Assembly (NCBI GenBank): GCA_934274515.1
Contig: CAKQTC010000007.1
Location: 1 to 64,000, forward strand
Length of the DNA: 64,000 nt
Direction: 5' to 3'
Origin: an uncultured Clostridia bacterium
GTDB lineage: Bacteria; Bacillota; Clostridia; Christensenellales; DTU072
The notes under the pieces were generated by a model. It ran no database searches. It was not told where the DNA came from and was given only the letters and a program-made list of their open reading frames with translations. This document shows, piece by piece, positions 48,858 to 57,428 of the stretch; positions within the stretch are counted from its first letter, which is position 1; each line of letters begins with the position of its first letter. The position numbers and the translations under genes are program-made.

Positions 48858-50600
48858 TTAAAATCTATCGCGTTTTACGTATTCGGTATGCAAAATTTCA
48901 TGTGCTTTGTGACTGTTCGGTTTACCGAGATACGTTTCGTACAGTTCTTTAATAACGGGATTTTCGTGACTCTTTCTGAGTTTCATCTCTTTATCGCTGT
49001 CGTACATTCCTTTTATTCTCGCGGCTTTGTAATCGACATTATTTCTTTCGTAAGCCGTTTTAATCGGTTGTCCGCCGCCGTTTACACAGCCGCCGGGACA
49101 AGACATAATTTCTATGAAGTGATAGTTGCACTTACCTTCCTTAATCATATCGCAAAGGACTTTTGCGTTACTCAAACTGCTGGCTACGGCAACCCTTACT
49201 TCGATTCCCGCAATATTGTACGTCGCTTCTTTGATACCTTTCAGTCCTCTTACTTCGGTAAAGTCGATAGCGTCGAAACTCTTTCCTTCGAGAACTTCCC
49301 TTACCGTACGGAGTGCCGCTTCCATAACGCCGCCCGTTACGCCGAAGATAAGCCCTGCGCCGCTTCCGATTCCGAGCGGAGCGTCGAATTCAGCGTCTTG
49401 AATTTCGTTATATAAAATACCTTCTCTCTTAATAAGTCTTGCAAGTTCTCTCGTGGTAAGCACCGCGTCGATATCGGGTACGCCCGCCGCGTTTTGATGC
49501 TTTCTCGTTTTCTCGAACTTTTTGGCGGTACAAGGCATAACGCTAACAACGTAAATATCCTTGGGGTCTTTACCTATTTTTTCCGCATAATAAGTTTTTA
49601 CGATTGCGCCGTACATTTGTTGCGGCGATTTGCACGAAGACAGGTTCGGGATAAGTTCGGGATAATAATGTTCCACGTACTTAATCCAAGCCGGCGAGCA
49701 GGAAGTCATCATCGGCAGTACTCCGCCGTTTTGTACTCTGTCAAGGAATTCATATCCTTCTTCCATAATGGTTAGGTCGGCAGAAAAATCTACGTCAAAA
49801 ACTGCGTCGGCACCGAGAGCCTTAATAGCCGCGACCATTTTCTTTTCCGTGTTCGTCCCTACGGGATAACCGAATTCTTCGCTTATTCCTACTCTTACCG
49901 CAGGAGCGGTTCCGAAAACAACGTACTTATCGGGGTTGTTGATAGCCGCCGTTACTTCGTCGATTTCGTCTTTTTCTCTAAGCGCGCCCGTCGGGCAAAC
50001 GGTGATACATTGTCCGCAGCCTACGCAAGCGACTTCGTTAAGATTTTTAAGGAAGTAACTGCCTATGTTCGTATCGAAACCACGGCTATTCGCGCCGATA
50101 ACGGCAACGCCCTGATATTTTTTGCATGCCGCCACGCATCTGCGGCAAAGTATACATTTGTTGTTATCCCTTACGATATACGGCGTCGTTTCATCGATTT
50201 GGTACTCGTTTTTCATTCCTGCGTACTTTCCGCTTTCGCAGCCGAGTTCTCTCGAAAGAGTTTGCAGTTCGCAACTTTCGCTTCTAACGCAACCTAAACA
50301 ATCTTGATGATGGTCGCTGAGCAAAAGTTCTACTGTCATTTTTCTCGAATTAAGCACCCTGGGCGTGTTGGTAAACACTTCCATTCCTTCGTTTACGGGA
50401 TATACGCACGCAGCGACAAGACTTCTCGCTCCTTTGACTTCGCATACGCATACACGGCATGCGCCGATTGCGTTAATATCTCTCAAATAACAAAGAGTAG
50501 GGATTTTTATTCCTGCGGTTCTCGCCGCGTCGAGAATGGTAGTTCCCTGAGGCACGCTTACCGCTTTTCCGTTTATTTTCAAATTAACCATATTTTCCAT
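48858..50600 (-). CDS. hydA: [FeFe]-hydrogenase catalytic subunit, NAD(P)-linked type
   Basis: A 580-residue protein. N-terminal [2Fe-2S] domain (about 1-80), a His/Cys-ligated cluster (HHQDCLGC ... C), two [4Fe-4S] motifs (CILCRRCVAAC, CVGCGQCITVCPTG), then the H-cluster domain from ~230. L2 MPCTAKKFE and L3 EIMSCPGGCVNGGGQP are normal. L1 reads TSCSPAW rather than TSCCPxW, and a nearby SSCKSPQQM carries an additional Cys. It makes or oxidises H2 with electrons from NAD(P)H and probably ferredoxin, with the NuoF-, NuoE- and HndB-type subunits upstream. Last gene of the operon; GGAGG precedes the ATG. Confidence 0.95.
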   Translation of the reverse strand: MENMVNLKINGKAVSVPQGTTILDAARTAGIKIPTLCYLRDINAIGACRVCVCEVKGARSLVAACVYPVNEGMEVFTNTPRVLNSRKMTVELLLSDHHQDCLGCVRSESCELQTLSRELGCESGKYAGMKNEYQIDETTPYIVRDNNKCILCRRCVAACKKYQGVAVIGANSRGFDTNIGSYFLKNLNEVACVGCGQCITVCPTGALREKDEIDEVTAAINNPDKYVVFGTAPAVRVGISEEFGYPVGTNTEKKMVAAIKALGADAVFDVDFSADLTIMEEGYEFLDRVQNGGVLPMMTSCSPAWIKYVEHYYPELIPNLSSCKSPQQMYGAIVKTYYAEKIGKDPKDIYVVSVMPCTAKKFEKTRKHQNAAGVPDIDAVLTTRELARLIKREGILYNEIQDAEFDAPLGIGSGAGLIFGVTGGVMEAALRTVREVLEGKSFDAIDFTEVRGLKGIKEATYNIAGIEVRVAVASSLSNAKVLCDMIKEGKCNYHFIEIMSCPGGCVNGGGQPIKTAYERNNVDYKAARIKGMYDSDKEMKLRKSHENPVIKELYETYLGKPNSHKAHEILHTEYVKRDRF

Positions 50601-50614
50601 TGTGTACCTCCGAA

Positions 50615-52396
50615 CTATTTCTTGATAATCGCGCCGAACTTACAGTTTTCGATACAAGCGCCGCACTTAATGCACTTCTTAGTGTCGATTACGTGTTTTT
50701 GTCTTACCGCGCCGCTTATCGCTTCTACGGGACAGTTGCGCGCGCACTTCGTACAACCTTTACATGCGTCGGTAATTTGGAACGTAATGAGTTTTTTGCA
50801 TACGCCGGCAGGACATCTCTTCTCGACTATATGCGCTACGTATTCGTCTTTGAAATACCTAAGCGTAGACAGTACCGGGTTAGGCGCGGTTTGTCCCAAA
50901 CCGCAAAGCGAATTATCTTTGATATAGTAGCAAAGTTTTTCCATATCGTCCAAATCTTGCAACGTCGCCGTTCCGTTCGTTATTTTATTCAAATATTCAA
51001 GCAATCTCTTGTTTCCGATACGGCAAGGCGTACATTTTCCGCAACTTTCGTCTACGGTAAATTCAAGGAAGAACTTTGCGATATCGACCATACAGTTATC
51101 TTCGTCCATTACGATCATACCGCCCGAGCCCATCATCGAACCGATGGATATAAGGTTATCGTAGTCAATCGGAATATCGAAGTGTTCGGCAGGAATGCAA
51201 CCGCCCGAAGGTCCGCCCGTTTGCGCGGCCTTAAACTTCTTCCCGTGCGGAACGCCGCCGCCGATATCGTCGATGACTTCTCTTAACGTCGTACCCATAG
51301 GAATTTCTACCAACCCGGTGTTCGTTATTTTTCCGCCGAGAGCAAAAACTTTCGTTCCTTTCGATTTTTCCGTACCCATCGACGCGAACCAATCCGCACC
51401 TTTAAGGATAATTTGCGCTATGTTCGCATAGGTTTCTACGTTATTAAGGATAGACGGTTTTCCGAACAAACCTTTTACTGCCGGGAACGGCGGTCTGGGT
51501 CTGGGCTCACCGCGGTTTCCTTCGATACTCGTCATAAGAGCGGTTTCTTCACCGCATACGAACGCGCCCGCGCCGAGCCTGATGTCTATATCGAAATCAA
51601 ATCCCGTACCGAGTATGTTCTTTCCAAGCAATCCGTATTCACGCGCCTGTTTTATCGCTATTTTACATCTTTCAACCGCAATCGGGTATTCGGCACGACA
51701 ATAAATAAAACCTTGGTGCGAACCGATTGCAAAACCGGCAATCGTCATTGCTTCGAGAACGGCATGCGGATCGCCTTCGAGTACCGACCTGTCCATAAAC
51801 GCGCCGGGATCGCCTTCGTCCGCGTTACAGCAAACGTATTTCACCGGTCCGGGTTGCATATACGCAAACTGCCATTTCTTACCGGTCGGGAATCCCGCGC
51901 CGCCTCTTCCTCTTAGTCCCGATTTGGTGATTACGTCGATGACTTCTTGCGGTTTCATTTCCGTAAGAACTTTGATAAGTGCCTGATAACCGTCGTGCGC
52001 TATGTATTCGTCGATATTTTCAGGGTCGATTACGCCGCAGTTACGGAGCGCGACTCTCGTCTGTTTTTTATAAAAGTTCGTATCCGAAAGGGCTTTAACG
52101 GGTACGTCGCCTCTTTCCTCATGAAGTAGTCTTGTTACTATTCTACCCTTAATGATATGTTCGCTGACGATTTCTTCAACGTCTTCGACTTTAACGCCGT
52201 GATAAAACGCGCCTTCGGGATAAACTATGATAACGGGACCGACCGCACAAAGTCCGAAACAACCCGTTTTGATAACCTGAACTTCGTTATCGAGTCCTTT
52301 TTCTTTAAGGATTCTATCGAATTCGGCGTGAATTTTTTCGCTATTGTTCGAAGTACAGCCCGTGCCGCCGCAAACTAATATATGGTTTCTATACAT
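50615..52396 (-). CDS. NuoF-like hydrogenase subunit (NAD(P)H/FMN)
   Basis: A 593-residue HydB/HndC-type subunit. N-terminal thioredoxin-like [2Fe-2S] region (1-~120), flavin/NADH site GRGGAGFPTGKKW and CNADEGDPGAFMDR (~165-210), SLBB, [4Fe-4S] ligands ESCGKCTPCRIG (~450), and a C-terminal pair of [4Fe-4S] motifs (CKGCTKCARNCP, CIKCGACIENC). It oxidises or reduces NAD(P) and is the likely bifurcation site. GGAGG precedes the ATG; 14 bases separate it from hydA. Confidence 0.95.
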   Translation of the reverse strand: MYRNHILVCGGTGCTSNNSEKIHAEFDRILKEKGLDNEVQVIKTGCFGLCAVGPVIIVYPEGAFYHGVKVEDVEEIVSEHIIKGRIVTRLLHEERGDVPVKALSDTNFYKKQTRVALRNCGVIDPENIDEYIAHDGYQALIKVLTEMKPQEVIDVITKSGLRGRGGAGFPTGKKWQFAYMQPGPVKYVCCNADEGDPGAFMDRSVLEGDPHAVLEAMTIAGFAIGSHQGFIYCRAEYPIAVERCKIAIKQAREYGLLGKNILGTGFDFDIDIRLGAGAFVCGEETALMTSIEGNRGEPRPRPPFPAVKGLFGKPSILNNVETYANIAQIILKGADWFASMGTEKSKGTKVFALGGKITNTGLVEIPMGTTLREVIDDIGGGVPHGKKFKAAQTGGPSGGCIPAEHFDIPIDYDNLISIGSMMGSGGMIVMDEDNCMVDIAKFFLEFTVDESCGKCTPCRIGNKRLLEYLNKITNGTATLQDLDDMEKLCYYIKDNSLCGLGQTAPNPVLSTLRYFKDEYVAHIVEKRCPAGVCKKLITFQITDACKGCTKCARNCPVEAISGAVRQKHVIDTKKCIKCGACIENCKFGAIIKK

Positions 52397-52405
52397 ATTG
52401 CCTCC

Positions 52406-52774
52406 TTATTCGTTTGTGATTAAATATTCCGTACAAATATTGCCGTTTACGATGTGGTTGGCAATAATATTTTTAACCTTTTCGGGCGTAACGTGAACGT
52501 ACGTAACCTTTTCTTTTCCGGGGACGAAAACTTCGATAATCGGTTCTAGTTTACACATTCCGAGACAACCGGCGCGACTTACTTTAACGTTAGTAAGTTT
52601 TCTTGTCGCGACTTCGTCAACCAACGCGTTAAAAACGGGTCTTGCTCCGGCGGATATACCGCAGGTCGCCATTCCGACTACTATTCTCGTTTCTTGTACG
52701 TCGGGATTGTCTCTCAATATTATTTGAGACTGCATTTTTTCACGTATTGCTTTTATATCGGCGATACTTTTCAT
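52406..52774 (-). CDS. HndB-like [2Fe-2S] ferredoxin-fold protein
   Basis: A 122-residue thioredoxin-like protein with MATCGISAGARPV and RAGCLGMCKLEP, the cluster-binding Cys pattern of HndB-type subunits. It transfers electrons within the hydrogenase. Its ATG overlaps the previous stop by 4 bases, and 9 bases separate it from the NuoF-like gene. Confidence 0.9.
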   Translation of the reverse strand: MKSIADIKAIREKMQSQIILRDNPDVQETRIVVGMATCGISAGARPVFNALVDEVATRKLTNVKVSRAGCLGMCKLEPIIEVFVPGKEKVTYVHVTPEKVKNIIANHIVNGNICTEYLITNE

Positions 52775-53319
52775 AGAACTACTCCTCCTAGTATTGTTTG
52801 AATATTTTCTTGTATTGTTTCCTTTACGAACCGTAACACGAACGGCTCGTCGATCGGCGTATCTTCAAGTTGCGCTTTTAATTCTACGGTATCGAACGCA
52901 AACTCGTTTTCGTTGTATCGAAATGAAAACCACAGGTCTTTATCCGTACATGCCGGCAACAGCGCTATAATCGTTTCCGACAAATCTCCGAGCGGCGGTC
53001 GGTCTATGTTGTCGATAACAAACGACGCAACGACCTTTGTCCCCACTCCTTCGGTAGAGTTTATGCAAAACTCTCCTCCGCTCATTTCCGCCTCCATTTT
53101 GAAAAGCGGTATCCCAAGCCCGACGTTTCTCGTATCGCGCGTAGTCGTATACGGGTCGGTTACTTTCGCTAAAAACTCTTTGCTCATTCCGCAACCGTCG
53201 TCACTGATTTCTATCGTGAGCATACCTTTATACGCTCTTACGTTTATCTCGATATTTTTTGCACCCGCTTTAATCGAGTTATCCGCAACGTCTAGCACGT
53301 TCAATGCAAGTTCTCGCAT
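52771..53319 (-). CDS. Lone HATPase-domain protein
   Basis: A 182-residue protein with the GHKL ATP-binding fold: N-box (LDVADNSIKAGA), DDGCGM (G1), GLGIPLFK (G2) and EGVGTKV (G3). It has no dimerisation/His domain and no membrane part, so it is not an ordinary sensor kinase. The C-terminal ~80 residues are unassigned. It starts 2 bases after the PHP gene stop. In the hydrogenase operon it may act as a protein kinase or ATP-driven regulator; this is inferred. Confidence 0.85.
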   Translation of the reverse strand: MRELALNVLDVADNSIKAGAKNIEINVRAYKGMLTIEISDDGCGMSKEFLAKVTDPYTTTRDTRNVGLGIPLFKMEAEMSGGEFCINSTEGVGTKVVASFVIDNIDRPPLGDLSETIIALLPACTDKDLWFSFRYNENEFAFDTVELKAQLEDTPIDEPFVLRFVKETIQENIQTILGGVVL

Positions 53320-53321
53320 CT

Positions 53322-54011
53322 TTATTTCCCTGTCAAATAATTAAGCAACGCTCTCGCCGAGCATTCTTCGAGTTCGATTTCGCTCGAACTTCCTATGTCC
53401 AACGCAGTATGCGCGTCGGAATTAACCAAAACTTTGTATTTTCTCGCATAATGCTCTATCGTGTCTTTCGACGCCGATAACGATAATTCTATCGCTTCGT
53501 ACTCTTCTTCCACCATGCCCAAGACCTGTACCATACCGTTCGCCTCACGGTCGATATGAGCCGCGACTGCCACACCGCCGTATTTCTTAACTGCTGACGG
53601 CAGGTGCCTTGACGACACCGTTGCGGATACCAAAAGAAGGTTTTCGCGTTTACCGATAACGTTATCGTCCTCGTCCATAATCAGTTGTTCTCCGAAAATT
53701 TCTTCCTTGTTTTTGATTTCGGGGAAAACCAAAGTTTTGTAAAATTTTTCAAGGTTCTCATACGTTTCAAACAGACATAGAACATGTATGTCTTCGGCAG
53801 TTTGAACTTCAATGGCGGGTACGACCGTTACGCCGAACGCATCTCCCGCTTTCATAGCGGTTGGAACGTTGTCGATTGCGTTATGATCCGATACCGCTAT
53901 CATGTCTAACCCGTTAAGTTTGGCTTGACCGACTATATTGACGGGCGTCATATCGTTTTCCGCGCATGGGCTCAACGCGCTGTGGATATGACAGTCATAA
54001 CGTATTTTCAT
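53322..54011 (-). CDS. PHP-domain phosphoesterase
   Basis: A 229-residue PHP protein. Metal-binding motifs are complete: DCHIHSALSPC, SDHNAIDN, PAIEVQT, AAHIDRE and NSDAHT. The family hydrolyses phosphate esters or nucleotides with metal ions. Similar proteins recur beside hydrogenase genes in Clostridia, with unknown substrate. Its ATG overlaps the DRTGG gene stop by 4 bases. Confidence 0.9.
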   Translation of the reverse strand: MKIRYDCHIHSALSPCAENDMTPVNIVGQAKLNGLDMIAVSDHNAIDNVPTAMKAGDAFGVTVVPAIEVQTAEDIHVLCLFETYENLEKFYKTLVFPEIKNKEEIFGEQLIMDEDDNVIGKRENLLLVSATVSSRHLPSAVKKYGGVAVAAHIDREANGMVQVLGMVEEEYEAIELSLSASKDTIEHYARKYKVLVNSDAHTALDIGSSSEIELEECSARALLNYLTGK

Positions 54012-54334
54012 TTCGACGAATACTTTATTATCGCTTCGTATATGTCAAGATCGGTCCCCAACATATTTACGTTATGTTCTTTCGCCTTTTCGAGTAATTG
54101 CGGCATAGGCTCGCAACCTTCGCAAAGGACTATTACTCCGACGTCGGCAAGCGTTGCGACCGCGCAAACGTTTACGTTCGTCATTACCGTGAACCAAGCG
54201 CACGACGACGGCGCCCTGCCCATAACGAAACTGAGAAAATCTCCGGCATAACCGCCGCTTATTTCTCTGTCGGGATCGCCTACGTTATATATTGTCGCGT
54301 TAAGTGCTTTCGCTACGTCTTGTATCTTATTCAC
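54008..54334 (-). CDS. DRTGG-domain protein (first of two)
   Basis: A 108-residue protein resembling the DRTGG domain, the small alpha/beta fold seen at the N-terminus of HPr kinase-like and phosphotransacetylase-linked proteins. ISGGYAGDFLSFVMG and the GCEPMPQLLEKAKEHNVNMLGT end match. It has no catalytic motif and is probably a ligand- or protein-binding module. It overlaps the hydrogenase-like gene by 8 bases. Paralogue of 56015. Confidence 0.8.
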   Translation of the reverse strand: MNKIQDVAKALNATIYNVGDPDREISGGYAGDFLSFVMGRAPSSCAWFTVMTNVNVCAVATLADVGVIVLCEGCEPMPQLLEKAKEHNVNMLGTDLDIYEAIIKYSSK

Positions 54335-55562
54335 AATAATCCTTAAAAGTACATTTCGATTCGGGCGGTATAACGCCGTTTACCAAATCTTCGGCAAATG
54401 CGCGACACGAAGGCGCTCCGCACATTCCGCAGTCGCGATGCGGTAACTCGTTAAAGATTTTTTCTATCTCTAACATTTTCTTCATCGCGGTTACTCTGTC
54501 CGTAGATAACGAATATACGTCTTTTAATTCCGGTACTCGTTCCCACATATAGAATTCCAACCCTTGCCCCTCGTCGGCAAGTTCGTTATATTTAATAGGC
54601 AGTTTTTTTCGCAACTGTCTTATTCTCGCTTTTGCTACGAACGGGTTTTCGACGTTCATTACTCCGCCGACGCAACCTCCGACGCATGCGTTAAGTTCGA
54701 TAAATTCCACGTTGCCGAGTTGCCCGTCCTCAAGCGCGTTAAGCACTTTTATGACGTTTTCTATTCCGTCGGCAGCAAGATATTTTTCTCGAGAACAATT
54801 CCCGGATTCTCCGCCGCTTGATGCCCACGAAATGCCTTGCGCGCTTAGTCTTGTCATAGGTTTCGGCTCTACGTTTTTCATTATCGGCACCAACTGCATA
54901 TACACTTCACTTGCGGACAATACTCCGTCCACGTAGGGACTGTCTACGCCGATTCCCTGTTTAAGCGCGAAAACCTTTGCAGGACACGGAGATATAAAAA
55001 ACACGCCCATGTCCTCTCTTTTTATTCCTTTGTCAAACGCCCTCTTTATCGCAAGTTTTGCCGCAACGTCAACCGGTGCGAGCAATTCTAATAAATGCGA
55101 CTTCAAATCGTGAAACCGTACTAAAATCAAATCCAGTATCGCCGGACACGCGGTACTGATTACCGGTTTTTTCAACGCGCCTCTGTCAAAAAGTATTTTA
55201 GTAAGTTCCGAGCAAAGATTTGCACCTTTGCCTACTTCGTATACGTCGTCAAACCCCATTTCCAACAAACCGTTAAGCACGTAGTCGATGTTTGTAAGAT
55301 TATCGAACTGTCCGTAAAACGACGGCGCGGGCAACGCGATTTTATATTTATAATTTTTTATCACTTCGAGCGAGTCATACGACGGCAACTTCGCTTGATG
55401 CGGACAAAGTCTTACGCACTCGCCGCAACCGATACAACGTTCGTACATTACGCTGGCTTTACCGTTCCTAACGCGAATCGCTTCCGTAGGACAACGTTTC
55501 ATGCAGGTGACACAACCCTTGCATTTGTTCGGATCCAAAATAACGGTATTGTGTTTTAGCAC
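54327..55562 (-). CDS. Sensory-like [FeFe]-hydrogenase homologue with FeS domain
   Basis: A 411-residue protein. Two N-terminal [4Fe-4S] motifs (CKGCVTCMKRCP, CIGCGECVRLCP), then an H-cluster-like domain: L1 STACPAIL, L2 SPCPAKVFA, L3 ELNACVGGCVGG. All four cluster Cys are kept, but the proton-relay Cys of TSCCP is Ala, as reported for the sensory hydrogenase HydS of Thermotoga. L2 Glu and L3 Met are also changed. The C-terminal CGMCGAPSCRAFAEDLV is a further Fe-S domain. There is no PAS domain. It probably senses H2 or redox state, or acts as an electron hub, rather than turning over fast. Confidence 0.88.
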   Translation of the reverse strand: MLKHNTVILDPNKCKGCVTCMKRCPTEAIRVRNGKASVMYERCIGCGECVRLCPHQAKLPSYDSLEVIKNYKYKIALPAPSFYGQFDNLTNIDYVLNGLLEMGFDDVYEVGKGANLCSELTKILFDRGALKKPVISTACPAILDLILVRFHDLKSHLLELLAPVDVAAKLAIKRAFDKGIKREDMGVFFISPCPAKVFALKQGIGVDSPYVDGVLSASEVYMQLVPIMKNVEPKPMTRLSAQGISWASSGGESGNCSREKYLAADGIENVIKVLNALEDGQLGNVEFIELNACVGGCVGGVMNVENPFVAKARIRQLRKKLPIKYNELADEGQGLEFYMWERVPELKDVYSLSTDRVTAMKKMLEIEKIFNELPHRDCGMCGAPSCRAFAEDLVNGVIPPESKCTFKDYCE

Positions 55563-55585
55563 TTCACAGCCTCCTCCCTCGTTGT

Positions 55586-56011
55586 TTAACTGAAATTAAC
55601 TCTTAAATATACTTTTGTTCCTTTTCCTACTTCGCTCTCGATTTTGAATTCGTCCGTATATTTTTTAATATTCGGCAAACCCATACCTGCGCCGAACCCC
55701 AGCCCTCTTATGTCGTCGCTTGCGGTTGACCAGCCGGGTTTCATTGCAAGTTCTATATTCTCAATTCCCTTTCCGTGGTCTTCAAGGAAAACTTCGATTC
55801 TGTCCGTATAAATTTCCGCGCGCGCTTTACCTCCGCACGCGTGTATAACCATATTGATTTCCGCTTCGTACATGGCAATCGCGATACGTCTGACGTCGTG
55901 ATTCGAAACGCCTAAATTTTTAAGCGTATCCTTTACGTGATTAGTTGCCGCCCCGGCAGAAGTAAAATTATTGCCTGCGACGTCAAACTCCAAGCAGAGA
56001 GCGCCCAACAT
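55586..56011 (-). CDS. RsbW/SpoIIAB-like ATP-binding regulator
   Basis: A 141-residue GHKL-fold protein of the anti-sigma-factor kinase type: YEAEINMVIHACGG (N-box), EDHGKGIENIE (G1), GLGFGAGMGLPNIKKYTD (G2, in two parts) and GKGTKV. Such proteins bind and phosphorylate antagonist proteins. Here the partner could be the adjacent DRTGG or hydrogenase-like protein; no sigma factor is nearby. It starts 3 bases after the DRTGG gene. Confidence 0.85.
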   Translation of the reverse strand: MLGALCLEFDVAGNNFTSAGAATNHVKDTLKNLGVSNHDVRRIAIAMYEAEINMVIHACGGKARAEIYTDRIEVFLEDHGKGIENIELAMKPGWSTASDDIRGLGFGAGMGLPNIKKYTDEFKIESEVGKGTKVYLRVNFS

Positions 56012-56014
56012 TTA

Positions 56015-56362
56015 TCAGCCCTCCGATTTCAGTCCCGCCTCATAAAGCATTCCGCACGCGGCAAACATCCTAAGCGGCGAGGACAGTATCGCTATTCTTT
56101 TTTCTTCTGCAAGTTGTAGCATAACGGAATCCGGCTCTTTTCCGCGCACGAGAACTACGCATACCATATCCATCATAACAGCCGTACGTATAACCTGCGG
56201 ATTACATAATCCCGTAATAAGTACCGCTTGGTCTTTCACGAATGCCAAAACGTCGCTCATCATGTCCGACGCGCAAGCGGAATTAACTTCGGTATTCATC
56301 ATCGCGTCGTCCGCAAACAACACGTTGGCATTCAAAACTTTGACTATGTCTTTTATCTTCAC
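56015..56362 (-). CDS. DRTGG-domain protein (second of two)
   Basis: A 115-residue protein like 54008: VLNANVLFADDAMMNTEVNSA (two parts), ASDMMSDVLAF and VLITGLCNPQVIRTA fit the DRTGG fold. It lacks catalytic residues. It sits 33 bases after the NuoE-like gene and 3 before the RsbW-like gene. Confidence 0.8.
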   Translation of the reverse strand: MKIKDIVKVLNANVLFADDAMMNTEVNSACASDMMSDVLAFVKDQAVLITGLCNPQVIRTAVMMDMVCVVLVRGKEPDSVMLQLAEEKRIAILSSPLRMFAACGMLYEAGLKSEG

Positions 56363-56395
56363 GCTTGTTCTCCCTAAAATTATGACCGCAAAAAA

Positions 56396-56893
56396 TTATT
56401 GATATTTAGCGATAATGGCAGGGATATCGTCGGGAACGATTTTGCCGTAAACGTCGCCGTTGACCGTCATAACGGGAGCCAATCCGCAACAACCTATACA
56501 ACGTGTCGCGCAAAGCGAGTATCTCCCGTCCGCGCTGGTCGCGCCGTCAACAAGTCCGAGTTCTCTTTCGAGTCTTGACATAACGTCGCCCGAACCCTTT
56601 ACGTAGCAAGCCGTACCCAAGCAAACCGCCATGGCGTATTTTCCTTTCGGATTAAGCGAAAACTGCGCATAAAAAGTGGATACCCCGAAAACTTCTTCAA
56701 GCGATAAACCGAGTTCTTCGGCTACCATTTTTTGAACTTCTATCGGTAAGTATCCATAGATTGCTTGTGCTTCCTGCAAAGCAGGCATCAGCGCGCCGCC
56801 CATATCTTTCATGGAAACCAAACGAGAACGCAGTTCTTTTTCCTGTTCCGCAGTTCCCGTAAAAGGAACGTCGCTAATATTTATTCTTCCCAT
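56396..56893 (-). CDS. NuoE-like hydrogenase subunit
   Basis: A 165-residue HydC/HndA-type [2Fe-2S] protein. The four ligands are in CLGTACYVKG and CATRCIGCCGLAPV. The N-terminal helical part is typical (LMPALQEAQAIYGYLP). It passes electrons between the flavin subunit and the hydrogenase. The start is set by GGAGG 7 bases before the ATG. First gene of the ten-gene operon. Confidence 0.95.
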   Translation of the reverse strand: MGRINISDVPFTGTAEQEKELRSRLVSMKDMGGALMPALQEAQAIYGYLPIEVQKMVAEELGLSLEEVFGVSTFYAQFSLNPKGKYAMAVCLGTACYVKGSGDVMSRLERELGLVDGATSADGRYSLCATRCIGCCGLAPVMTVNGDVYGKIVPDDIPAIIAKYQ

Positions 56894-56932
56894 TATGTAC
56901 CTCCGGTAATAAAATCCGTTAATGATATATAG

Positions 56933-56975
56933 ATATATCGAAAGATATATTACCATAACAACCACGCTTTTGCAA
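56933..56975 (-). promoter_or_regulatory. Promoter and operator-like repeat of the hydrogenase operon
   Basis: Minus strand TTGCAA (56975-56970), 17-bp spacer, TAATAT (56952-56947). The inverted repeat ATATATC-GAAA-GATATAT spans the -10 side (56933-56950) and could be a repressor site. It does not resemble the Rex consensus. Confidence 0.6.
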
Positions 56976-57089
56976 TATCTTTTATCAAAAAAATATGTTT
57001 TGTCGAATTTTGTAGTGAAAAAATCTCTCTTATTTCGGTGGGTTGATAAAATAAGCGTAAAAAAAGAGTTACTTTCTTGCTTTATTTCG

Positions 57090-57118
57090 TTGACAATAAA
57101 CTTAACGAATGTTATGCT
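57090..57118 (+). promoter_or_regulatory. Promoter of the Ile T-box transcript
   Basis: TTGACA at 57090-57095, 17-bp spacer, TATGCT at 57113-57118. Divergent from the hydrogenase promoter. Confidence 0.8.
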
Positions 57119-57134
57119 TGTTAAGTCGAATAAG

Positions 57135-57394
57135 AAAAGGCTTTGACGAAGAAGGTCGAAAAAAAATGCTTTACAGAGAGTCCGCGGACGGTGCGAGCGG
57201 ATAAGCGGATTATTCATTAACCTATCACTTCCGAGCCGAAACCAAGAAAACGATTTATCGTAAGTAGACGGTTTCCGTGAATGCACGTCACAGCATAGGG
57301 CTTGATTGAGCCGTCGAGAGGCGCACTCGTTGCGCAATTTGAGTGGTACCGCGGGCAAAACCCGTCTCAAAGTTTATTTTGAGGCGGTTTTTTT
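57135..57394 (+). promoter_or_regulatory. T-box riboswitch, Ile specifier (ATC), for XRE-cupin-acyl-CoA ligase
   Basis: Plus-strand leader. Stem I base GGCT (57139) pairs with AGCC (57234). ACGAAGAAGG and CAGAGAG with ACGGTGCGAG are the conserved stem I elements. The specifier loop reads CCT-ATC-ACTTCCGAG, with ATC at 57224-57226. The T-box core GAGTGGTACCGCGGG is at 57341-57355. The terminator CCGTCTCAAA/TTTGAGGCGG with seven T spans 57362-57394. Low charged tRNA-Ile should allow readthrough. Confidence 0.93.
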
Positions 57395-57428
57395 ATTGTT
57401 TCGACAAAAAACCGTCGGGAGGCGTTTA

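Noticed and set aside
57340..57394. Simple intrinsic terminator between the hydrogenase operon and the fusion gene
   Set aside because: The promoter, stem I elements, specifier loop and GAGTGGTACCGCGG core show a full T-box leader in the same direction as the gene.
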